A stretch of DNA of 64,000 nt from Ophthalmolycus amberensis (taxonomy: Eukaryota > Chordata > Actinopteri > Perciformes > Zoarcidae). The notes beneath the pieces are model-generated. The model saw nothing but the letters and a program-made list of their open reading frames with translations, was not told the DNA's origin and searched no databases. A program made the position numbers and the translations under genes. Each line of letters starts with the position of its first letter. Position 1 is the first letter of the stretch. Positions 46,115 through 60,300 of the stretch are shown one piece after another. Where the stretch lies: positions 372,001 to 436,000 of the forward strand of contig JAFEUB010000733.1 in the NCBI GenBank assembly GCA_024529925.1, in the 5' to 3' direction.

Positions 46115-47863
46115 TTAATCAACTGATAACACTTTTTATTCATCAGGCTCAAAACATGCTGATACAAAAAATATGTACATCTGGCAAATTGAAGTGGCGC
46201 TCGTACCAAAAACATTAAATTATACAACGATACAGGTGTAGCAGAAGATCAAATTAGATTTTCTATGCGACATGACAAACCTTTGTTTTTTTTCTCAATG
46301 TAAGACAAGCAAATGCATTGGCATCACACCTGGAAAGCTCTGAAATTGTAGCTGATATCAATGTGCCTTGATATTAATATTTACAATAATTCATAGTGCT
46401 ATCAAGTGAGGTACCTCTTGACATGCGAGAAGGTCGGCTTCAGTCACACATCTGACAATTGTCATCCTGCCGGAAATCAAATTTAGAAAACCGCACTCCC
46501 TTCAGATACATAATTTCATCCGTTCGAGGGAATGACGCCAGTGCATCTACTTGACACCCACATCATGCGTACGACAACCTGTCCATCTTTAAAGGCGCAG
46601 GACCAGCTCGCTCCCTCTGTGCTTTAAATACAGTCAGACACTTCCAAGTCCCTGACCTAAATGCTGGCTGCATACTAATACACCTCCAGGCAGGACTGAG
46701 AACACGAAAAAGAAAAACGGGAAGAAATGAGCTTCCCGTTGCTTCCAACACTGGTACCGTCTCAAGATAGGGCAATCAAAAGGCATGAATAATATTTGTA
46801 TTCCACAAAATGATGGAGAAATTATCAAAACAATACTAAATTTGGTAAACAATTCAGAAATCACACTTCTCTACTTGTATGACATCAAAAGATTTGACCA
46901 ATAATGGCCAAAAAATACTTAATACTGTAAAGATGAAAGTTAGATAAGATTATATAACTAAAGCCCTGAAATCATGTCAGTCATGCAATCATATGCAGTG
47001 CCTTTAGCCACATCCAGGCCTCTCGCTGCTCACAAGCATGCACGCAAGTGGGGCGACATGAGAGCAGGACCAAAATAGCTCTCATGCCCTAAATTCCACA
47101 TTAAAGTCACCGGCCACAGCGCCTGCAGTTTAATATTTGATAATGACGTTCTACTTTTCCATTTGAAGCTGTGATACAAAAACTGAATTGAAAGTGTTTT
47201 TTGCACATTAACGTGACAAAGATCTAGTTGTAAAAAAACAAACAAACATGGATCACACAAGTCAGATCAGTGGGGCAGATGTGTCCATTCACTGCCATGT
47301 GTCCTGTCAAAGCGCCCTTAAGAACCACCTTATCACACCACTATCTATATTTTGGATAAGAAGCTAAAAATGGAGACTCCAAGCTGTCTGTCAGTCTTGA
47401 GCGGTGACATGGCGTTTACAAAGGATGACACTTTCTACTGCATTACAAGATACTGCAAGATGTGCTTCTAAAGTTCCGTTGTCATACATTGTTTAGCATC
47501 TTCAGCACTTATTCTTTTTGCCTTGGATATATTTCATTTCTGGAATATTGAACTCTAAGATACTCTTTACAAATATACAAAACGGCTGTCACATTATTAA
47601 TACAGTGCAGAGTTTGAGAGCTCATGCACTGATTATTTCATACTGTTGTGTTTCACTGCGGGCCGCCTAAAGGTTGTTTTTAATCACTTTATAGTCAAAT
47701 ACTGTTTGTGAGGAAACGCACGCCTGGGTCTCCTCTGTACATGGTACCAGGGAGCGCTAGGTCAGTTTCATATTGTGCAGGCAGGTGATTTGCTGATAGC
47801 ACCGGGTCTTAAGGTGGAACGGTCTGTATCATATCTGAGAAGAGTTCAGACGAGGACCAGACC
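46115..47863 (-). other. mtmr11: 3' UTR of mtmr11 with poly(A) signal
   Basis: From the TGA at 47,866-47,864 leftward about 1.7 kb to AATAAA at 46,140-46,135 on the minus strand. AT-rich, with no exon-like ORF. The exact cleavage site is inferred. Confidence 0.5.
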
Positions 47864-48335
47864 TCAGGACGCGATCGAGGACCCGTTGCTCTTAGGCAGC
47901 TTGGCGTTATTGGGTGCTGGGTAATAGCGCTGGTCAGGGCGGGCCTCTGCTACAGAAGGGTGCCCGAACAGGAACGTGTGCTTGTTGCCGCCGCCGCCGC
48001 CATTGTCTTTGTGGCCGTGCCTGGATGGTGGAGCTGAGGCGGGCGGAGGACCCCTGGAGGTGTAGTGGTTGGTGGAGGTAGGAGGAGGGCGCGGCTCTGG
48101 GCGCGGCTCTGGGCACCGCCGTGCTCTGAGGCCGCGACGCCGGGAAGAGGAAGGTGCCGTTGTTGGTGTTTTGGTTCAGGTTGGTGTCGGTCCGCCGGGG
48201 CTCGGCCATCTTGGCGGGCGGGCTTGTATCCGTGCCGGTGGACACTTGTGCGAGCTCGTCTTTGAGCTGCTGCACCTCCCGGGCCAGCCGCTCCACAGGG
48301 TGGGGGTGGTTTGCTGAGATGGGGTGGGAGAACGC
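47864..48335 (-). CDS. mtmr11: mtmr11 last coding exon, with an apparent 1-nt frame slip
   Basis: Acceptor TCCTCAG|G. It opens AFSHPISANHPHPVERLARE, then a coiled-coil-like VQQLKDELAQ and a low-complexity stretch (PRAAPRAAPSS). In that frame it would end at 47,934. The +1 frame downstream (KHTFLFGHPSVAEARPDQRY, then PAPNNAKLPKSNGSSIAS-stop at 47,864) looks far more protein-like. The exon is 472 nt, one more than a multiple of three. An assembly indel, a real frameshift or a missed micro-intron are all possible. Confidence 0.7.
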
Positions 48336-51300
48336 CTGAGGACGGAAGGCAACATGGTTGATTTCTCTTACACCAGGTGGTCATCAACTTAACTTCTTCT
48401 TAATGCTCCCACCAGAGGGGTCTTACAAATTATTACTTAAAGTTCAGACAAAATTAAAAATGCCTTTTATAATCACATCCCCAGTCATATTGTGCACCCA
48501 TTTAACAATAAATGAATTTCCTAATATCTCGGGTTCTGAAAAGTGAAGCATAAGTGCCTTAAACCTGCATTCTTTCTAATGGCCACCAGGGGGCGACTCC
48601 TCTGGTTGTATAGAAGTCTATGAGAAAATGACTCCTCTTGATTTATTCCCTCAGTAAACATTGTAAACATGAGTTTATGGTCTCAATCTCTAGTTTCAAG
48701 TCGTCTTCAAGACAGCATGATGTTCATTTAGTACATTATGGTCCATTTAGAGTCAAATAAACCATAAAGCAGTTTCCGTCTTTGAATTTTAACCCTTTCA
48801 GTGCGTTTTCAGTTTATGAAAGTTAATTGTGACATTTTTGTCGCCTAAAAGTGTCTTAGTACGTGTTCAGTTGTACTAAGTTCCACCCTCTGGAGTCTGG
48901 TTGCAAAAAGAAGAAGGAAAGGTACGGAAGTATTGAGAAATGAACCAACTCATTGTTGCTTTTGTTGACACCATTGTTGTGAAAACACAAAAAAGGCAAA
49001 TGGCCCTATCTAGAGCCAGAAAAAGAGTTTTAGGGAGGTGTGTCGTATTTGTTTGATGCGGTTAGTTAGTAAGTGGTTTTGTTGTGCTGAAATGCATTAT
49101 ACATGAGAGTTGTGAAGTGTCGCGTCAAGACGTTGATACAACTGTGACAAGGCAAGAAAACTCCTGACAACAGCCACGTTAACAAGACTCAGATCGGTTG
49201 CTGCTCCAGTCCTCCGGGCAAAGAAACTAACTGGTGTTTGTTTTAGAGTCGAGCTGTGCAGAGGTTCCCAATTTCTGAATGAATAGACATCTTGCGTCAA
49301 TGCCGCTGAGAGAAAAAGACAGAAATGGGTTTCTGTTGCCCTGGAGGGGAGGGGGGGGGGGGGGGGCACTTTAATGGTGTGTGAAATTGTCGGGGAAACA
49401 CTTCAATTACACAGAAGAACAGCATTTAGTCTAATCTCTCTCCACTGTTCACATGAGTTCGGGGCTTTAGCAGTTTGACTTGTTCCTCTGCAGCAATGGA
49501 TGACTGCGTCCAGCCACACGGCCGCGCAATGTTGCACAGACATCAACAAAGGCTGGACCGCCCCCGTATTAGGAGTTTGTCGATCAACAGCTCAAACTAA
49601 TCTGCACATCAAAGAGACTCATCCCTTGAGCGAGACGTCATGATGTGAGAGGATGTGACACAGCAGAAGTGTGGAGCCTTCCGGACAGTTTTGTGGGCCA
49701 AAATTTAATAAAAGAAAAATGATGAGGAGGATGTCGCCCACTTGACAAACGCAATGACACATCCGCACTTTGACACTCCACCCTGTGATATTTAAATTAG
49801 ACAGACAGCGATTAGTGCTGCCTATCTGATGCAAATTTTAAAAATATATATTGGGCTTTAAATGCATGCCTGAAAAGAATCTACTTTCATTATAATAAAT
49901 CTCAAACAACCCTAAATTAATATATTAATCAACTTCCTGCATTTCTGCATTTTACGACTGCATTTTATTTCTTACACTGTTTTTTAATGTTTCAATGACT
50001 GTTCTTAATTGTTTTTAAATCTCCTTTTCTTTTGCCTTATGTTTTGATGCTTTTAATAGGTTTTATGTGGAGCACTTTGAATTACCTTGTTGTTGAAATG
50101 TGCTATACAAATAAACTTGCCTTGCCTAAAATAATCAGCCCGAAACCCCAACATTTCCTGTCATTGCTGGGTTTTAGTTTCTTCAAGAGAATCTGTAGTT
50201 GGCATTTATATATATATATATAATCCTCCTAGGACGCCTTCGATGTATCTTATTGACTGCATGAGCAAAAGAGGGCATCTGGAAGTTCCTTATCCTTTTA
50301 GACCACTAACTAACAAAGTCAGCAAACACTCATGTTTTGTTGAGGATCTTAAGTATTTGGTGCTACGCTGACAGTTCCTGGTTCACTTTCATTCTTATTT
50401 AAGTATTTCTAAACCACCTATGGGACAAAGCCATCGTACCTGTGCATGGAGCGCCCCCCGGAGGTAGCACTCCTTCCACAGGCCCATGCAGGGCCCCATG
50501 AGGAGCGGCAGTAAGGGCTCATAGGGGTCAAGTGGTCCGGAGGTGGAAGTGAGGCCTTGGGGAAACTCAGCCAGGGCCCAGGCTTTCAGCAGCCTCTCCA
50601 GGCCGGGCACGTTCTCGGAGGACGGCGCCCTCCGGTGGCTCTTCTTGTAAACGCCTGAACTGCCGCCGCGCCAGGGAAGCAGGTTAGCGGGACAGGAGAA
50701 GATGCCTCGAGAGAGGAGGAAGACTGAGCCGGGGATGGTGTCAGTCAGCTGGTGGGCACATGTGGGAGGAAAAGTTACTGGGAGTCAACATTTTGACCTA
50801 ACAATTGAATTCTATAAGTTTCACTCACAGTAACAAGCGTATGTTGTGTAATGTGAGGTCTCATCCATGTGCCATGAAGTGTAAAGTGAATGTACTGCAG
50901 CCTCCTGTAGATATGTATTTATAAAACAATTACTGAACTTCTCTATATCGCTGATCTGCACTCCTCTAGCCGGAGAGAGCAGTGAAATTAACTGATGGTC
51001 AGTTTAAATGGCATAATGATCAGCCTCTTTCCAAGAGTCAATTCCAAATGGATGCATGTTTTATGACTACCACTAGAGGGCGCAGTGGCCTGTTGCAAAT
51101 ACTATCTCCGCTCACTAAAGTCAAGTCCACACTTCACGAGTTCCATAGTCGTCAGATCGTTCACACGACACAAGGAGTCGTTGTGGTTTTCACCCGACAT
51201 GACTCACTGGTGAGAGTGAGTCACACACTTTAGGATCTTTCGCCAGGAGGAAATGAGAATAGCTGGTCTCCAAACGACGTTTTGTCACAAAAACAAGCGC

Positions 51301-54300
51301 AAGAACTGGAGAAAGGCGTACTCGTGCTTGTTGATGATGTTGGCACACGTGTTCACAGAACGGCCTGTTTCCACGCGTCTTTACTATTTATAGCCTGCTT
51401 CCTGTTTGTGCAACAACTTTGGTCCTTTTTGCAAATGCAACACATAGTTAAGTTCCTACTATTACAGGTGACCCCTCCACTGGATTCCCCCTCAATATAA
51501 CCTGACCTAAGTTATTATTTATTCATCAGTGAAGAATGTCTGTTTAAAACCATTTGTTTTCTGGCAATATCACAGTAAGCATCAGAACAGTTTTCTGCCT
51601 TTGCACAAAACAGTTTGGATCCAAACAATAAAATCATTAACTTTAAGTAAATAGATGCAAAGACATTCAAAATGAATGAAATGAAATAAAACAAATACAA
51701 ATGAGATGCTCTCTGGACTCAGCTCCCACCATGGCCACTAGAGGGTGTGTTGCATGAAGCCGTTACCCACCCTGTGTGTGTCTGGGTTGGTGTTGAGGTT
51801 GCCATTGAGCAGCGGCTGGAGAGGAGGGGTCGGGGGGACGGGTTGGGTGAAGCGGTCTCGTCTGTGCTTGCTGTACTGCAGGGACCAGTCCCACACCGAG
51901 GGCAGAGGAGGGTCAGAGGGATCCGAGGAAGAGTCCATGTCTCTCCAGCCATTGACCGGTGTGTAGGACTGCCCGGGGTTCTGGGGGAGAGTAGGATATG
52001 CATTTTGAATGTTTACGTTCATGACAACTCTTCTTTCTATGCAGCTTTGTGCAGCCAGTGTTCTCATATATTATATATTATATTGTCTCTAGGGTCTGTT
52101 TTCTTCATGATAAAAAACAAAACAGGGAATTAAAACAGAGTTTCACATAGATCCAGAAATATCTCTACAGCAAATGATATTGTAATGACGTTAAAATGAA
52201 TAAAGTGTCACTGCCTAAACCGCTATTATAACGACGACACAATAGAGTTGCCAAAATACTGAAGCCCCTCTCAGGTGTCCAGTACCTGGGAGCGTTTGCA
52301 TCTCTCTCGCTGGCAGTTGGCCAAGAAGCTGGAAAAGAGTGGCAGGTGGATGCTGTCGTGCAGGGCCAACAGGAAGTCATCTGTCAGCTGGAAGCGAGAG
52401 GGATACTGGGACAAGAGCTGCCAAACACAGTCCAGGAAGAGAAGGAAGACTGGAGCCTACAGGGACAACAAGAGTCTTTAGTTACAAGGTGCAAATAAAA
52501 ATACAAGACCACAAAAACAACCTGCACAGTTACAACCTGTGACACGGACAATGCCAATGGCAGCTCTCACCTCCTCCTTGTCGTTGTCGCGGTGGTAGTT
52601 GATGCGGCTGTAGAAGCGGTGGCCGGCCATCACCCACTCCTTCTGCACCAGGCTCTGGAAACCGTGCTGGGTCCGACAGTGGGGGTCGCACATCACCTGC
52701 ACCAGGCTGGACACCACGCAGCCCATGTCCCGGTCGTCCGCCTCTGTAACGAATACAACACGGGGAGCACATGCTGAAAGCTCTTCAAAACGTCTACGCG
52801 ATTACCCGACCGTTATTTTACATCCATTTACCCTTTCATTTACAACCACCATTTAATTCTGCTCTTAATCTTCTCCAGGCTTATTCTGTTCGATAAAAGA
52901 GAGACGGAGCAATAGACAAAGAAGATGTCGATTGGACAGGCCTGCAGATAAAAGTGACGACGATGAAGGCAAAGACTAAAAACCCAGTGCAGAACAAGAG
53001 GAAGAGGAAGAGGCATGTAGAGAGACCAAGTTTTCTTGGGCTGGTGTAGTGAGTCATTTCTGCAGAGGGATATTTCCGGCTGATCCAGCCAGAGACAGAT
53101 CTGCTGCATCGAGGAGACTTGGAGCACGACTGATATGTGAACCTAAACAGGCATCGTGAAGGCCGGCCTCACAGCTGCAGAGTGGCAGAGAAAGCCAACA
53201 GCAAGTTGTAAACATCCTCAGCTGAAAAAGGCCATTGTTTGAGTAAGCGGTGTCGGGTCTGTCTCTCTGGGTGTTTATGAATGCAGCACAGGAAGCCAGA
53301 CCAGATGATTAGAGATCAACAACAGCCTACTGTCTGTGAAACAATCCCCCTTCTTTTGTATTCTTTTGTCCCCATTCCTTCACTGTGAGAGACATCAATA
53401 AGTGCATCTCGGATGGCAAACAAAAGCGTCTCAGTAGCCTCAGCAATGACAATGTAAGGACTCAGAACAACAATAAAGCAGTCAGCAATAACTTGAGGGA
53501 GGTGAAAGCTGGAGGCTTTGCAGACAGGAGCCCCAGCCTGACACTCTGAGGTCGCCCTCACTGCACGTTTGGGTGTACCTGGTCTGACCAGTAGCTTTCC
53601 CCGTCACCTGATCCAGCTCACTGCCAGATGGAGATCAGTTGACACCTCTACTCCACAACAAACAACAGCCGGCATCTTCCTTATCTCGACACACAGTCAC
53701 ATAGAGGTGGCCCTCTTCTTCTAAGGCGGACACTCTGACAAAGCAACATTCAGACGCAGGCTTGGGAGTCTATCCAGGCAAAGGAATGCAGCCCCTCTCC
53801 AGCAGTGAGGTGCAAGAGCCAGTGGTGCGTGTGAAGATGAGCCACGCTTTATTTACAGTAGCTACGTCTTCTTCCTGCTCTGGTACAGGGAGTTTTTGTT
53901 GCTCATATGTGTGGGTTCATATTTAGGTATGTTATTATCATCTCCGCCAGGGGGATTATGCGATCGGTCCATGAGTGTGAACCTCTGTGTCTGTCCAGGA
54001 CTATACTCACATTCTGCTGCAGCAAACTGCTGAATATTCAGGGCGCTCATATAAGACTGCATGCTGAAGAACCTCTTGTGGTTGTGGTGACTCAAATCTT
54101 TTATTGCCCGTTTTATTATGCTGTTGACTGAACGCTGACTCCTCACTCACTAGTCTTATGGGCCTTTCACACAGAACGCGGCAACGGCATGCGGGCTCAG
54201 CGGAGTGTGCTTGTCGGCGTCTTATAGCTACATCAGGGCAAGCCCTGAAGTGGGATTAATGAGAGGGAGGCGCCGTGAATAATGAATGGATTGAATAATA

Positions 54301-57300
54301 TGAGCCGGGTTCTGGGTCACGTGACTCACCTTGCAGTGCCACAGTCAGGTGACCGCCACGGAGCAGGCACGCCACCTCCGAAGCTTTCCTCAGACAGGCC
54401 CTGGGGGACAGAGGGGCAGCCGGATTATATCAAACCAGATTCATCTCGATCCGTCATCACAAATATGTTTGTGTTACATGACACGGATTGCCGGACTGGC
54501 CAATCGGAGCCGTTACCTGGTGTAGTCGAGCCAGTGGGTGCTTTCCAGGGTAGACAGCCATTTGTCATCAGGCACTGACACAGACGTGGAGATATCTAGA
54601 AGTCAAAACAGATCATGTCCAGATATTATGTATCACTACAAATGCATACAAGCCTTAAAAGGGCCAAGTGAGGGGGATCCCTGCACTCCAGCTGACTTGA
54701 CGGTTAAAACCAATCTAACATCAAGTTCAACACATGTAGAAAGACTGCCTTGATGAAAACGTCTCTTCTTCTCTGTCCATACTCCGATGAAGCCATGCTG
54801 TTTGTTGGGACTTTACTTACTGCACATTATTAAAAGTCTTGATTATAAGCATATCTTCCAGGCCTCATAGTTTCTTTTCAAAATGCCGAATGCTCATTTT
54901 AGCAAATTGAATGTCTAAATTCCCTTTTTGCCTGTTTATTAGAGTTTTACCCAGAGATACAACTTTAAAAATAGTCAATTTAACACTGACCGGGGTCAAC
55001 TCACATTTGAATACTTAATGCTGCAGTCTAGCTGTTACTAACTGAGCAGATAAATTCGGACAACTATTTCAATGGAAAAGCTACCTCCTCAAAATAAGTC
55101 ATCCTCATCATGAATGGGACCTTAAATGGAAAAATCTCAAACAGATTAGCCTTTAATTCAGTCCCCAAAGTCTATTTTCATTTTCTATCTAGTTGTTGTG
55201 AAACCCAAAGTCCACTGCCAGCAAGCCGGCCAAATACACGAGGACAATCCTCTGAGTTGTGAAGCACTCAGCCCACAAAAGACAAAAACACTGAGCTGAC
55301 AAATGTGTGAACCGTGATAATCGGTGACCTTTACACTTTGTAGTTGTAGACGACCATGAGTTTTGTCATCTCTCTGTTTGCTCAACCGTGGAATGTGCCG
55401 TGTGTGCCGACATGACAAAAGCTAAAATAAAGGACATCTCGCAACGCCTGTTTTGAGCTGCTGGTGTTGGAGTTTCAGACCCAAAACAACTCTGCAGAAC
55501 AGTGACGTAAACATAGATTTTTAAATGTACAAAGAAAGTAGGAATTTGGGGTAATGTAACACAACTCAACAAAATATATAACATGGGTCTCGTTGGTTTT
55601 AGGCAGACAAGACGCATGTTATATCTTTAAGTGTATTTTTGTGTCAAGGACCCTTCAGACCACCTTCCCCACTTGATAGAGGTCTATGTCACCAGTGAAA
55701 GATGTGGACGCTTCATTTGTCACAATTCACGATACTGCAACATGGTTTTTCATGTTGCGCTTGAATACATATTTGCTCAGGTGTTGCGTGCGTGCTCATG
55801 TCTCATGCCCACCTCCCAGACAGAGGGCGCGCAGGCGGCTGTGAGCCAGCTGGACGTCTGCAGGCGAGGGCAGCTCCTCGCCCAGCTCCACCACCACACA
55901 CAGAGACGCCTGGCAGCCAAACAGGATCATCTCCAGGTTTCTACAGAACACAAGTAGTTGGTTTAAATGTTACATCGGCTGTAAAAACTCACTAATGCAA
56001 GTCGAGTCTGCTATTCAGACGTCATGCTGCGTTGTGTTGCTTTTAAACGGACGTCTCAAGCTTCTTAAACAGCTTGCAGTATTTCGGCTGTGGCCAGCGG
56101 ATATTTTAGTGAGGACTATTTCAGCAGTTTGGATTCCTGTATTTAGGTATCTAACAAACAACACTGCATCTGGTTCCGTTTTACTGTACCACTGCTTTGC
56201 CTTGTGAGAGTTACAGCCTGCAGTCAGGACCTACAGCCAAGTCGTCTTTGAACACATTTGAACGTTAATGCCTACACTGACACACGCACCGACAATGTAT
56301 TTTGTAAAAACAACACAAACCTGATGTCGTCTTTCTCGTGGTAGATGTTGCTCTGGAAGCTGGCCATTCGCAGTAGATCACTGCCTCGAGGGTGTCGCCA
56401 ACACCAGCGCTGCGACACAAAACACAATCGCACGTTCCACATTGTTGAAAGTCCCTGAAGGCACTCACTGCGTCGGTGTTCATCTGGTCATTTGTCTCAC
56501 AGGAATGTTAACAGGAAAGGAAAAGATATATCTAAAAGATGACAGCATAGTTATTTTGGGTTATGAAGTTACAAATACAGGAATTACACATGCGGTCTGA
56601 GTCCAGGACTGTTCGAATAATATATCAAATATGTAGAACACGTTTACAAAGTGTTTTTATATTAAAAAACTATTTCACAAGATTGAGGCTCTTAACACAT
56701 AAACTTAACACTAAATATTAAGTGTGCTTACGTAAGCTGGAACAAACCAGTTTCAACCAATAATATCTGTCATCCACCCATCAATCAATCTGCAGCTTCT
56801 ACTGACAACCGAGGCGTGTGTGTGTGTGTGTGAGTGTGTGTGTGTGTGTGTGGAGCAACAGTCCTCTGAAGCTCCGTCTTAAATCAAATGCAAGGGATTG
56901 TATTTAAATCCCTCTTGTGAATGTACACCGCTCACATATTCTGTTCCACTGGGGAACAGTCACAGCAGAGGAGATAAAAACATGAACTTCCTGTTTCACC
57001 GGGTCTGTAATGAACGCATCTGAAACAAGCGGTGGTACGTGAAGTAGCAGTTGAATCGGAACATTTCTCAACACTAAGTGCACTCACGGGGATGCGTCCT
57101 TCATTGAAGTGGGCGAAGCTTTTCTTCAGCTCAGTGTCCAAAACCTTGTGTGGAACCGCGATGGATCTCGACAGGCTGACAGGAAACAGAGAAGAATGCA
57201 CCGTGTTGGATGGATGAGATTTTTATGTATTCAAAGCGCCAAACAGCTCTGACCTTTGAGCTAACCGAGCGGTTTATAGGAGCTTAGACTTGACTCTGCC

Positions 57301-60300
57301 TCATATCTGGGAAACGGATATACCGTAATGTTAATTTAAGCGGACCAGACACAAAGATGTGTGGGTTACTTTTTACCTGGTGGACATCTCGAAGCGGTCG
57401 TTGACTGAGCTGACTCTCCAGCCAGTGGCCCCGCATCGCTCCAGCTCTTGCTCCCAGTCCGAGGCAGACTCAAACCAGTTCATGTGGGTGTTTCGTCGAC
57501 GGTTGCTTAGAAACTGCTTCATTTCTGGAAGAAAAAAATAGGAACATCTCAATAACACACACTATCTTGTGTCAATTTATACACAGACAACATATCCATT
57601 TTGTGAAAACAGGCTTTCAAATCGTTCCTAAAGAGCAAAATGAGCCCAGATGTGGCACAAAGCTGCTGCAGTGGACTGAATCAGAGAGGAACATAGTGCA
57701 CTACCTCTGTGCTTCATGAGAAGGGCTGATTCATTCAGATAGTTCTGTTTCCAGCTCCTCTAACGTGAGGATTTGCTAATTATTTCTGTTTTATGTCATC
57801 GTTAACTGGATGTATTTGGGTTTTGTACAGTTGTTTGGGAAAAACAAGCAATCTAAAGATGTGATATTGGACTTTGGGAGCTTTGTTAAGGGAATTGTTC
57901 CCTATTTTGATTTGACGATTGATCGTTAAATTGAAGAAATAATTGGCCGTCCTTTATTTATTTTGGGGTGTTATTTTTCCTGTCCCTATTTTTTTTATAT
58001 GTCAATAAAGTTGGTGATGTTGATGGCAACAAAAGGCCAAGAATTCGTTGCCAATTTCTCAAAATGGTTGCCAATGGTGGATCAGAGAGTAACTAATAAA
58101 GCGCTAGCCTTGTGTTTCATGAGAAGAGCTGATTAATTGTTGAGGTCAGTTTTGGGAAACATTTCAGTCTCCAGCTTCAGTTGTCACACGCGGCGTTGTC
58201 TTTATTTATTTTGGGCTGCACATTGTGCCCTTTGCTGTCACTATGCTGCCCCAGATGGCAGCCAAAGGCCCAGAATGGGACGTCAATTTGTCAAAGCGTT
58301 ACTGTCGCGCCCCGAGCTGCATTGATGGAGAATGACAGAATCCTGAACAAGAAAATCTTACAAACTTGTGTCTTAGGGCCACTGGATTGAATATATTGTA
58401 TAATAATAACTGACTGTGACAATCACATCCGAGGCTGCGATTGAATCTTTCAGAAAATGTTAAAGTCGCGTCGTCAACGCACTGACCACACACTGGACAC
58501 ACTTGACCCCTGGGGTAGAGGTTAACTGTGGGTCATCTAGCGGCTTGTTTCAGAGGGGGGGGGGGGGCTGCATTATTTATCCAACTGCTGCCAGTCTTCC
58601 ACAGCTTTGTCAGCCTGGCGTGACTTTAACATAGCGTAATGTATTGTGCAGACTGGCTCATATTACTCTATATGGTCGAGGTGAACAGCCAGTGGCTTAG
58701 TAACAACTGGGCATCATCATTTTGTTTTATTATTGAGATGTAAAGTGTGTATTCTTTGCTGACACACCGAGTTGGTTTCCTTCGCTCTGATAGCACAATA
58801 TTACATTTAATTACTGTGGTTTAATCTTTCATAAACTGAGGCTTTCAATCACTGTCAGAATCAGCCACATGGACATTTTATCGCACCTCGCTTTTCAAAC
58901 CGCTCAGCGATTTCCTCACATCTGGGCATGGTTTCAAAGACAGCATTTTCCCTGAATCATATTCAGAGGAGAACGTTTCTAATTTTGCCAACCGGAGCGG
59001 ACGTGAGCTTTTTCATGTCATTCTGGTCTGCACAGAAACCGCCATGTTTCCTGTTTAATACTCGCTCCAGTCTTAAGTTGTACCATCTTGTCCTGATGGT
59101 GAAGTGGACATGGACAGAAACTAAAATAGACGGAACCGAGTTGAAGTCTTGTGTGAATGACAAGCAGTGTTTTTTTGGGTACGTTCTGTTCCATGGAGCG
59201 AGAGAGCGGGTGAAAATCAAAGTGAGAACAGACTTGACCAAAGGCTCATCGGGAGAAAACATCATTAACTGACACGTTCATGCTGCATTTCTCACTTTCA
59301 CAGAGCTGTTATTTCTCTGAATATTCATCACGGTGAAATATGCACGGACAAAAATGAATAACAGACTTACTGATAAATACTTTTGATCAGTTTTGATCAT
59401 TTTCATAAGCATCCAAACAGACACACGCGTAAGGCTATAGTGCCTGCAACAGTATTTCATTTCCCACGTATCTCTGCAGGAGGTCAAGACTATTTGTTCC
59501 AAGTCGCATAACATTATTAATATTGTGAGTCTCGTAAAACAAAGCAAAAGGATGAAAACTCCAAAAACATGTGAGCTATATTGAAGTACCCCTCTATGTC
59601 CTTGATGACTCAACACAGTGGCCGGTGCCAGGGAGAGAGTGCCTGGTTGTAGATGAGGCTGAATGCATTAATCTACTCACCTACACTCCCCAGGGCAGCG
59701 TTCTGGAAAGATAAGACGGACCCTGGTTTAAGAGGCTGGTAGGTCTTGGCGATGGTGTAGGTTATCTGAGGAGGGAAACCACAGTGAGCCCATCAACAGC
59801 TGTCAACAACAATGCAACACATGCAAATATTCACCAACCCTGGTGCCCACATCTCTAGGAGAAGAACTTGGGAAGTGCGTATAAACAGTGAAACACACAG
59901 ATAATTGACTTGTTTCAAAAGAAGAACATGTATTTTAAAGTCCGGGAAAAACCATCAGTGGCTGTCTGCAAATTCCTGTTGCTGGACTGGGCACACAGAA
60001 GTTCAGTGTTCAAGCCGGTGGAAGCTTAAAATGAGAAGATTAAACTCCTTAAATCAGAGGACGGACACTCACCTCAATGACTTGTGCGTCAGGAGTGAGG
60101 CGGTCGAACAGGAAGCAGATGACTTGCAGGTCCTTGCAGTACAGGACCAGCTCCTCTGGCGTGAACTTCAGGGAGGAGTTTGGGGTCACCAGCTTGGTCC
60201 TGTTTGGGCCCACTGCAACACAGGGGGGGGGGGCAAAGTAAACATTAAACAGATAAATGTGTCAAGAGTAAAAAAAAAAAAAAACCTGGAGTACACGCTA

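Noticed and set aside
47950..48387. 145-codon Pro/Ala-rich minus-strand ORF
   Set aside because: Third frame of the mtmr11 last exon; runs through the acceptor, and neither the coiled-coil nor the plausible C-terminus is in this frame.
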